From Spirochaeta sp. UBA2779 (GTDB taxonomy: Bacteria > Spirochaetota > Spirochaetia > DSM-2461), in contig DEIH01000073.1 of assembly GCA_002352375.1 (NCBI GenBank), forward strand, positions 12,155 through 18,623: 6,469 nt of DNA, read 5' to 3'. The translations under genes were made by a program, and so were the position numbers. The notes below the pieces were generated by a model. It did not search any database, was not told where the DNA came from, and worked only from the letters and a program-made list of their open reading frames with translations. This document shows positions 1 to 5,018 of this stretch, one piece after another. Positions within the stretch are counted from its first letter, which is position 1; each line of letters starts with the position of its first letter.

Positions 1-4
1 AGTG

Positions 5-895
5 TTACGGTGGAGTAGTTTTGTGAATAAATTGGGTGAAATCTGAAATAAACGAACCGGATAAAGCTTCTGTAAAAACAAAATACATATCTCGGTAAAG
101 AGGACCACTTGCAAAGGGCTTGGAAACCAGTGTCCCGAGGGTGAGTTCCTTCTCTACAGCGCGTTTTGACATTACAGAACAGCCCAGCCCTGATTCTACA
201 AGTAACTTAATGGCACTCAGGCTTCCTACTTCCATTATTACATTGGACTCCTGCAGTTCTATTAGGTGATTTCTTAGATATTCATCCCAGTAGTACCGTG
301 TTCCAGATCCTTTCTCCCTCAGAATCAGCTGACTTTCCTTCAGTTCTTTTTCCCCAATCTTGATTATATCCTCCGTAAGAAAAGAACTGGCGGCTATAAA
401 AACCATTTCATCCCGAATAAAGAGTTGAGAGTGATAATCCTTGAAATTAAAAGGGCCTTCGACGATAGCTAGATCGATTTTTCCACGATTCAGGAGCTGT
501 ATTATATTAGATGTATTTTCGATCTGTATGGAAAGATCAAGATCAGGATGTTTTTTTTTGTAGTCTCCCAGGTATGAAGGCAGGATGAATTCTCCAATTG
601 TGAGCGTTGCTCCAAGACGGTATCGTTTTTTACCGTCGATAAGAAATGTCAGTTCTCGCTGCATCTTTTGTGATGATACTCTGGCTTTCTCAGCAGCTTT
701 AAGGAGTATCATACCTGCGTCATTAAGTATCAGCCGACGGCCAGAGCGCTTGAAGAATGCAACGCCATATCGGGATTCCAGAGCCTTCAGATGTTGTGAG
801 ACCGCCGGTTGGGTGAGCCCGAGCTTTTCGGATGCTTTCTGCAGTGTCCCCTGCTCCACAACGGCCAGAAAGCTTTCTATTCGGTAATCTAACAT
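5..895 (-). CDS. LysR-type transcriptional regulator (CbbR/CysR/YeiE-like)
   Basis: This is a DNA-binding regulator of 296 residues, the usual length for the LysR family. Residues 1-60 form the winged helix-turn-helix. Its core runs from GTLQKASEKLGLTQPAVSQ into the recognition helix (about 28-38) and the wing ending in FFKRSGRRL. A linker helix (about 60-88) follows, and residues 91-296 form the two-lobed effector domain. The LREKGSGTR stretch (192-200) is typical of the CbbR/CysR/YeiE branch. The start is secure because LysR proteins begin right before the first helix, as MLDYRIESF does. No Shine-Dalgarno precedes this ATG. The gene is divergent from the YeiH-family exporter and probably controls it and itself. 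In enterobacteria the LysR protein YeiE, encoded beside yeiH, is reported to sense sulfite; a similar ligand here is inference. A run of nine A residues encodes Lys113-115. Confidence 0.93.
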   Translation of the reverse strand: MLDYRIESFLAVVEQGTLQKASEKLGLTQPAVSQHLKALESRYGVAFFKRSGRRLILNDAGMILLKAAEKARVSSQKMQRELTFLIDGKKRYRLGATLTIGEFILPSYLGDYKKKHPDLDLSIQIENTSNIIQLLNRGKIDLAIVEGPFNFKDYHSQLFIRDEMVFIAASSFLTEDIIKIGEKELKESQLILREKGSGTRYYWDEYLRNHLIELQESNVIMEVGSLSAIKLLVESGLGCSVMSKRAVEKELTLGTLVSKPFASGPLYRDMYFVFTEALSGSFISDFTQFIHKTTPP

Positions 896-901
896 ACCCG
901 A

Positions 902-967
902 AGTATAAACGCTTTTATCTATAAATAAAACTTATGTAATATTTAAAATATATAAATATACATTATG
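902..967. promoter_or_regulatory. Divergent control region of the LysR regulator and exporter genes
   Basis: The 117 bases between the two start codons are very AT-rich and hold two symmetric elements: TTTAT-CT-ATAAA at 914-925 and ATATTTA-N7-TAAATAT at 939-959. Their centres are about 30 bases apart, near three helical turns. Paired dyads in a divergent spacer are the usual arrangement for LysR regulators, which bind T-N11-A-like dyads. On the minus strand TATACT (907 down to 902) is a good -10 hexamer for the regulator gene, but no good -35 accompanies it. On the plus strand CATTAT (961-966) or TATACA (957-962) could serve as the exporter's -10, again without a -35, as expected for an activated promoter. 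AT-rich sequence makes chance dyads common, so confidence is moderate. Confidence 0.45.
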
Positions 968-1012
968 CAAATACGGCGCTAAATTCCCTTCATAGCAATC
1001 TGGGAGTGATGA

Positions 1013-2011
1013 ATGAAACGATTTGAAGTTCTCTATGGAATACTTTTCTGCATCATTGTTGCTGGAACAGCCCATTTCCTTTCCAGGTATATTCCTATCG
1101 GGGGAGTTTCAATTGCGATTCTTCTCGGGGTTCTCCTGAATAACCTTGTATCGCTTCCTTCGGGTTTTAAATCGGGGATTGGATTCAGTGAGAAAAAAGT
1201 TCTTGCCTGGGCCATCAGTTTAATGGGGGTAAGTCTCGATTACTCGGTTCTTGTATCCCTGGGATCAACAACGATTCTTCTTATTCTCGGATCTGTTCTA
1301 TTTACCATCTTTACCTCTCTTGCTTTGGGCCGTTTATTTCATATTGACCAGGATCTGGCTTTGCTTCTGGGGGTGGGGAATGCCGTTTGCGGGAGTTCGG
1401 CCATCGCTGCAACCCAGGGGGTTCTTCAAACCCGGGAGGATAATGTCGGTGTATCTCTTGCTGCGATTAACCTTTTTGGAACACTGGGAATCTTTATTTT
1501 ACCATTAATAAGCATATCAATTTCGAATTTCAGTCCCCGTCAGGAAGGTATTCTTATCGGGAATACTCTTCAGGCAATCGGACAGGTAACAGCGGCAGGA
1601 TATTCTTTGGGTGAAACAGCAGGTAATACTGCCACGATGATTAAGATGGGCCGGATACTGTTGATAACACCGGTTGTTCTTGTTCTTAGTTTTATTTTGA
1701 GCCGAAATCCCTCCAGGAATCCCGGAAATAATCGAACTGGGAACCCGACAGTGAAGTCCGCTGTGCCCCTGTATATAATAGTTTTCCTTCTTTTCTCAAT
1801 TGTAAACTCTTTTAGTCTGATTCCAGATGCTCTTGTCTCGATAATGACTGATGCCAGTAAAATGCTTCTCCTGGTTGCTATGGCGGCTATTGGAATGAAA
1901 ATATCATTCAAAGAACTTTCTGTAGGGGGGAAATCGGCTCTGCTTGTCGGTACTTTAACCTTTACCGGGCAGATTCTCTTCAATACTGTATTACTTAAAG
2001 CCGGTTTATAG
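1013..2011 (+). CDS. YeiH-family (PF03601) putative sulfate/sulfur-anion exporter
   Basis: This integral inner-membrane protein of 332 residues matches the usual length of the YeiH / Cons_hypoth698 family. Roughly nine to eleven hydrophobic segments run through the whole chain. A polar loop at about 231-248 is rich in Asn, Arg and Pro. Two conserved family segments are visible: GNAVCGSSAIAA at 122-133, and GNTLQAIGQVTAAGYS (183-198) followed by AGNTATMIKMGRILLITPVV. The family is annotated as a putative sulfate exporter, but transport has been shown for few members. In the second motif many relatives carry a His where this protein has Gln188. The ATG has a good Shine-Dalgarno, GGGAG at 1002-1006, six bases upstream. 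It is divergent from a LysR regulator, as yeiH-like genes often are, so export of sulfite or sulfate is the best guess for its role. No U-rich hairpin terminator follows it. Confidence 0.92.
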   Translation: MKRFEVLYGILFCIIVAGTAHFLSRYIPIGGVSIAILLGVLLNNLVSLPSGFKSGIGFSEKKVLAWAISLMGVSLDYSVLVSLGSTTILLILGSVLFTIFTSLALGRLFHIDQDLALLLGVGNAVCGSSAIAATQGVLQTREDNVGVSLAAINLFGTLGIFILPLISISISNFSPRQEGILIGNTLQAIGQVTAAGYSLGETAGNTATMIKMGRILLITPVVLVLSFILSRNPSRNPGNNRTGNPTVKSAVPLYIIVFLLFSIVNSFSLIPDALVSIMTDASKMLLLVAMAAIGMKISFKELSVGGKSALLVGTLTFTGQILFNTVLLKAGL

Positions 2012-2059
2012 CCTCGGATATCGATGTCTGTTCCTTCACTGAGAAGTTGCTGAATATAT

Positions 2060-2105
2060 GGTATTAGTAGAAAAATCAGGGCAGAGCCGCGGTTCTACTG
2101 AAACC
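2060..2105. repeat. Imperfect inverted repeat, 13-base arms
   Basis: The arms GGTATTAGTAGAA (2060-2072) and TTCTACTGAAACC (2093-2105) pair over 13 positions with one A/A mismatch and one possible G-U pair. They enclose a 20-base loop that holds a small GGC-AGA-GCC helix (2080-2088). No T-run follows on either strand, so it is not a standard intrinsic terminator. It lies in the spacer 2012-2186 between the exporter and the vWA gene. It could be an mRNA structure, a protein site or a remnant of a small repeat. That spacer holds nothing else I can name except the small dyad at 2163-2176. No convincing promoter was found in it. Confidence 0.5.
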
Positions 2106-2162
2106 ATGCTTTCCCGGCACTCACTCGGCAATGAACAAGTTCACTGCTCTCATTTTGTTTGG

Positions 2163-2176
2163 GAATCAGCCGATTC
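2163..2176 (+). other. Small dyad GAATC-AGCC-GATTC ahead of the vWA start codon
   Basis: Five-base perfect arms with a four-base loop end 10 bases before the ATG at 2187, where a Shine-Dalgarno would normally sit. No purine-rich ribosome site is visible here. The dyad could be an operator or a short mRNA hairpin, but a five-base stem can also arise by chance. Confidence 0.25.
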
Positions 2177-2186
2177 TATTACTGTG

Positions 2187-3275
2187 ATGAAAATATTTAA
2201 TCTGCGCCATTTCTTTACAGTTTTTCTTCTCTTTTCAGTCTTCCTTTTACCTGTAGCGGCCGACGATCTGGTAATTCAAAGCGGCGATGCCTATATTGAA
2301 CTCGGGGATAATGAAGAGGGTTTTGACTTGTACATCAAAGCCAAACCGGGGCTGGGATCGGTACTGATTACCGAATCGACTGCCGATCCGGAAAAAAGGG
2401 CGGATTCCTTTGCCTTCAGGGCCTGGGATTACAATTCAATAAATGGAGATGAAAAGCGTATTCTGGATGGTGCCTTCCTCGAGTCTGAGAGTAGTCTTTA
2501 TTTTCTTCTGGATTCATCTCCGAAAGAGAATGAACTCCTGGGTATGGCGTATAGAATCTTTATCCCCTTTCAGCTCACCTATGGCTATCCCTGGAGCCGG
2601 GAGGGGCAGGTGGAAGTCCATCAGGGTACCTGGTTGAATATCCGTACTTTTAAGAAACCTTATGCCGACTACAGCGGGGTCTGGAAAGACAATCCTTTTG
2701 TCCTCTCTATGAAGGAGCTTCCTCCTCCACCTCCACCTGAGGTAATTACAGAGGATAAAGGGCCTGTAGAAGATGTAGAAGAGGCTGTAAACCGCATTAC
2801 AGATTTGATCGGTATGTCCGGAGGAAATATTGATGTGGTGCTGGTTGTGGATACAACGGTGAGTATGAAGGATGATATTTCATTCATACGAGACTCACTG
2901 GTACCTCTGGTACGTAATACTGTGGCAGATTTTGAGAGTTTTCGTATCGGTCTGGTTCTGTATCGGGACTACAAAGAAGCTTATCTTACCCGGGTTACTC
3001 CATTTACTGAAAGCCTGGACAACCTTCAGGCCGCATTGAACCGGGTGACAGTTTCAGGGGGCAGGGATTTACCCGAGGCAGTTGATGAGGGCTTGTACGC
3101 AGCCCTCACCGAGTTTGAATGGGTTGCTCCCGAGCGGTTGATTATTCAGGTGGGAGATGCTCCCGGGCATGAAGTGCCACAGGGAGCTATAACCTCTGAA
3201 ATGGTGGCGGATGAAGCGGCAAATCTCGGAGTATCGATATATCCGATCCGGCTTCCCGGCGATCCGGTTTCTTAA
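2187..3275 (+). CDS. Exported von Willebrand factor type A domain protein
   Basis: The predicted protein has 362 residues. It starts with a signal peptide: basic MKIFNLR, a hydrophobic core, then LPVAA before DD, giving likely cleavage after about residue 27. The frame is open upstream to an ATG at 2058, but that start would bury the signal peptide, so 2187 is preferred. GTG at 2184 is possible, and no Shine-Dalgarno supports either. Residues 28-175 are an unrecognised, probably beta-rich domain. Six prolines (179-184) form a linker. The vWA domain (about 213-358) has a metal-site motif DTTVS (222-226), then YRDY, GGRDLPEA (291-298) and GDAPGH (323-328). These resemble the vWA subgroup seen in VwkA-like proteins, where such domains bind a divalent metal and protein partners. 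The chain ends just after the domain. It converges on the lipoprotein gene, with stops 7 bases apart. The partner is unknown. Confidence 0.87.
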   Translation: MKIFNLRHFFTVFLLFSVFLLPVAADDLVIQSGDAYIELGDNEEGFDLYIKAKPGLGSVLITESTADPEKRADSFAFRAWDYNSINGDEKRILDGAFLESESSLYFLLDSSPKENELLGMAYRIFIPFQLTYGYPWSREGQVEVHQGTWLNIRTFKKPYADYSGVWKDNPFVLSMKELPPPPPPEVITEDKGPVEDVEEAVNRITDLIGMSGGNIDVVLVVDTTVSMKDDISFIRDSLVPLVRNTVADFESFRIGLVLYRDYKEAYLTRVTPFTESLDNLQAALNRVTVSGGRDLPEAVDEGLYAALTEFEWVAPERLIIQVGDAPGHEVPQGAITSEMVADEAANLGVSIYPIRLPGDPVS

Positions 3276-3282
3276 ACGATTC

Positions 3283-3771
3283 TCAGGACTCGGAATCTCC
3301 CAGATCGACAAGACTTTCATCGTGTTCTTCGGCCCATTGTTTTTCTTTTACACGCCAGAACAGACTGTTTCCGAGGAAATCCTTTTTCTCGATATTCTTA
3401 AGACCTATTTCGCTCAGCTGCTCGAAACGTGGAGGGTAGAGCATGGCATAAGGACTTTCGTTGTATTTCCGGAGAATCTCGTTGTATTGGGCCGTGGCTT
3501 CTTTGTAGTTCTCTATCTTGTAGTTGATGAAAGCCCGTTCGTATTCGGCGGCAATGCTCCGAGTCTGATCTTCGTGAAATCGAACCAGAAAAACTTCATA
3601 ATAGTAAAGCGCCGTATTGTATCGGTACTCGTCCATGGCTTCCTGGGCGTTTTTGAAAAAAATCTCCTTGGTCCACTGGGGGTTTACCCGATCGGGGACA
3701 CTTGCACACGAGGAGAGCAGAAGGGCAAGCAGTGCTGCTTTGATGATAACTTTTATTAAGCGTCTCGACAT
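3283..3771 (-). CDS. Small lipoprotein with TPR-like helical repeats
   Basis: The protein has 162 residues. A basic start (MSRRLIK), a hydrophobic core and the lipobox L19-S20-S21-C22 show a lipoprotein signal, so Cys22 should be lipidated and the mature protein anchored in a membrane facing the periplasm. Residues about 36-105 form helices with TPR-like spacing and aromatic/Ala packing: AMDEYRYNTALYYYEVFLVRF, then AFINYKIENYKEATAQYNEILRKY. This resembles BamD/YfiO-type or other tetratricopeptide lipoproteins, but it is much shorter than BamD (about 240 residues), so I do not assign that role. The tail (145-162) is acidic. A Shine-Dalgarno GGAGGT (minus strand, 3788-3783) lies 11 bases from the ATG, inside a GC-rich hairpin. 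It is downstream of the five-cysteine gene on the same strand and probably co-transcribed. A scaffold role in an envelope complex is inference. Confidence 0.87.
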   Translation of the reverse strand: MSRRLIKVIIKAALLALLLSSCASVPDRVNPQWTKEIFFKNAQEAMDEYRYNTALYYYEVFLVRFHEDQTRSIAAEYERAFINYKIENYKEATAQYNEILRKYNESPYAMLYPPRFEQLSEIGLKNIEKKDFLGNSLFWRVKEKQWAEEHDESLVDLGDSES

Positions 3772-3782
3772 GTATTGGTCGG

Positions 3783-3812
3783 ACCTCCGGCGCCTATCTT
3801 AAACGCCGGGGG
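3783..3812 (-). promoter_or_regulatory. Hairpin covering the lipoprotein ribosome binding site
   Basis: In the minus-strand RNA, CCCCCGGCG (3812-3804) can pair with CGCCGGAGG (3792-3784), with eight of nine pairs formed, a single C/A mismatch and an 11-base loop. The second arm contains the Shine-Dalgarno GGAGGU (3788-3783) of the lipoprotein gene. The hairpin fills most of the 49-base gap after the five-cysteine gene's stop codon. No U-run follows on either strand, so it is not an intrinsic terminator. It may hold down initiation or make lipoprotein translation depend on upstream ribosomes; that effect is inference. Confidence 0.5.
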
Positions 3813-3820
3813 ATGCCTGA

Positions 3821-4135
3821 TCAAGCGGGTTCGACAGGAGTGTCGTAAACTTCATCTTTTATCGGCAGTGTTTTTCGGAGTTCTTTCATAAATGGCTTGG
3901 ACTCTCCCATGGGGGTGTACATGTCGCATTCATCCAGAGCTCTTCTGCCCACAGTAAAATACTTGTAGAATTTTTCATCACCTAGTTTCTTTCGCCATTT
4001 ACCCGCATCACAGCGGACTCTCAGAACGTATTTGTCATCTTCGGTGAAGGTACGGACCAGCTTGCAGTGTATACAATTGGCGCAGTAAATCTTGTTAGTA
4101 ACATCAACGGTTAAAGCTTCGAACATAAGGGGCAT
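3821..4135 (-). CDS. Conserved-looking 104-residue five-cysteine protein, function unknown
   Basis: I do not recognise a characterised family. The protein is small, soluble and basic in its centre, with no signal peptide or membrane segment. Cysteines at 18, 21 and 24 form C-x2-C-x2-C; C42 follows after 17 residues and C70 after a further 27. Such spacing could hold a zinc ion or an iron-sulfur cluster. Between them lie charged segments: VRCDAGKWRKKLGDEKFYKYF (40-60) and GRRALDECDMYTPMGE (63-78). The start at 4135 is chosen because AGGGAG sits five bases upstream. The frame stays open far upstream, but that part is antisense to the DUF554 gene and is rejected. ATG at 4126 is an alternative start without a good ribosome site. 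It is divergent from DUF554 and upstream of the lipoprotein, probably in one transcription unit. A role in redox, metal or nucleic-acid binding is possible but unsupported. Confidence 0.85.
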   Translation of the reverse strand: MPLMFEALTVDVTNKIYCANCIHCKLVRTFTEDDKYVLRVRCDAGKWRKKLGDEKFYKYFTVGRRALDECDMYTPMGESKPFMKELRKTLPIKDEVYDTPVEPA

Positions 4136-4140
4136 CCTTT

Positions 4141-4146
4141 CTCCCT
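4141..4146 (-). promoter_or_regulatory. Shine-Dalgarno that fixes the five-cysteine protein's start
   Basis: AGGGAG on the minus strand lies five bases before the ATG at 4135. This supports a 104-residue protein over the much longer open frame that continues upstream, antisense to DUF554. Confidence 0.7.
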
Positions 4147-4241
4147 GCTGTTGGTATTCATTAATCAATGTATCGACAGAAAAGAGGATAATGATAAGCC
4201 CCGGATGCTTCTTCTTGGCGATTCCTTTACAATCACTGGGT

Positions 4242-4934
4242 ATGATTGCAACGTTAGTAAACACCTTAACTGTAATAATCGGTGGATTTCTCGGTTTACT
4301 GCTTAAAGGTAGGATTGCCGAGAAGTACAGGAACTCTGTAACTGTGGGGGTGGGGCTGATTACCCTTGTTCTGGGAATGAGTATGGCCCTTTCCGGGGGC
4401 ACTATTCTGCTGATTCTTCCGGCTCTGGTTCTCGGCGGTCTTGCAGGGACGGCACTGAGAATAGAGGACGGAATTCTGAAAAGCGGCGATGTACTCAGGA
4501 AACTGATGTCTTCCGGCGAGGAGGATGGTTTATTCGCCCGGGGCTTTCTGGATGCAACGATACTCTTCTGTGTCGGTCCCATGACGATAGTGGGTTCCAT
4601 CGAAGCCGGACTTCAGGGGAATTACGATATTATTTTCACCAAATCGGCTATGGACGGATTTATGGCCATTGTACTGGCGGCTTCTTCAGGGGCCGGGGTG
4701 ATTTTTTCCGCCTTGTCAGTATTGGTAATACAAGGTGGTCTTACTCTGGGTTCCGGGGCACTGGCACCCCTTGTAACCGACAGCATACTGGCTGAGATAG
4801 GGGCCCTGGGGGGGTATCTGATACTGATGATTGCCCTTAATCTGCTGAATCTGAAAAAAGTAAAGACGGCAAACTTTCTGCCGTCCCTGCTGCTTGTGAT
4901 TCTCTTTGCCTGGGGCAGGAGTTTTTTTAACTGA
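4242..4934 (+). CDS. DUF554 family membrane protein (YdfK-like)
   Basis: The predicted protein has 230 residues, the usual length for DUF554 (PF04474). It begins MIATLVNTLTVIIGG, matching the family's typical start. About six to seven hydrophobic segments can be seen, and the conserved core runs over about 101-170: GFLDATILFCVGPMTIVGSI, then AMDGFMAIVLAASSGAGVIF and the QGGLTL segment. The C-terminal NFLPSLLLVILFAW is also family-typical. The molecular function of DUF554 proteins is not established; transport across the inner membrane is a common guess. The frame is open upstream to 4092, and ATG at 4191 has a poor AGAGG three bases away. The family start at 4242 is preferred although it lacks a clear ribosome site. 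It is divergent from the five-cysteine gene (106-base spacer) and convergent with the phosphorylase (78-base spacer). Its last codons contain a T7 run. Confidence 0.9.
   Translation: MIATLVNTLTVIIGGFLGLLLKGRIAEKYRNSVTVGVGLITLVLGMSMALSGGTILLILPALVLGGLAGTALRIEDGILKSGDVLRKLMSSGEEDGLFARGFLDATILFCVGPMTIVGSIEAGLQGNYDIIFTKSAMDGFMAIVLAASSGAGVIFSALSVLVIQGGLTLGSGALAPLVTDSILAEIGALGGYLILMIALNLLNLKKVKTANFLPSLLLVILFAWGRSFFN
4854..4885 (-). terminator. Intrinsic terminator for the phosphorylase, inside DUF554
   Basis: On the minus strand the perfect seven-base arms GACGGCA and TGCCGTC (4885-4879 and 4871-4865) enclose a seven-base loop. TTTACTTTTTT (4864-4854) follows directly. This is a good Rho-independent terminator facing the phosphorylase transcript, whose stop codon is about 128 bases upstream. 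The hairpin lies within the 3' coding part of the convergent DUF554 gene. The plus strand has no T-run after it, so it should act in one direction only. Confidence 0.6.
4902..4928 (+). terminator. Possible weak intrinsic terminator at the DUF554 3' end
   Basis: TGCC-TGG-GGCA (4907-4917), with outer CTC/GAG pairs (4902-4904 with 4919-4921) across a small internal loop, is followed by seven T (4922-4928). The T-run lies just before the DUF554 stop codon at 4932-4934, so translating ribosomes would compete with the hairpin. It could be a terminator or chance. Confidence 0.35.
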
Positions 4935-4999
4935 CTGTCGGGATTGTTCCTCACACCTTCGGTGCTCCGGTACAACCCTTAATCCCTGCCGGCGTTTAG

Positions 5000-5018
5000 C
5001 GTTAACTTCCGGTTAACG
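5000..5018. repeat. Short inverted repeat across the phosphorylase stop codon
   Basis: The perfect arms CGTTAAC (5000-5006) and GTTAACG (5012-5018) enclose TTCCG. The phosphorylase TAA (minus strand, 5015-5013) lies in one arm. No U-run follows on either strand, so it is not a standard terminator. It may form a 3'-end mRNA hairpin. Confidence 0.4.

Noticed and set aside
1570..1983. Minus-strand frame of 137 residues within the exporter gene
   Set aside because: It is an antisense shadow of a clear membrane protein, with Arg/Ile-rich sequence and no ribosome site.
2058..2186. N-terminal 43-residue extension of the vWA protein
   Set aside because: It would place the signal peptide inside the protein. 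The extension has no family features and overlaps the inverted repeat.
3211..3759. Plus-strand open frame of 182 residues
   Set aside because: It covers the lipoprotein in antisense. The lipoprotein has a signal peptide, lipobox and regular helices, whereas this frame shows no domain or ribosome site.
3784..3812. Reading the GC-rich hairpin as an intrinsic terminator
   Set aside because: No T-run follows on either strand, and one arm is the lipoprotein Shine-Dalgarno.
4156..4173. Partial palindrome ATTCATTAATCAATGTAT between the five-cysteine and DUF554 genes as an operator
   Set aside because: Only short arms match and the centre is asymmetric; this is within chance for an AT-rich spacer. 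No convincing -10/-35 pair was found in the spacer either.
4136..4600. Upstream extension of the five-cysteine protein's open frame to 259 residues
   Set aside because: This part lies antisense to the DUF554 core, is rich in Ser, Pro and Arg as antisense frames often are, and a good Shine-Dalgarno supports the internal start at 4135.
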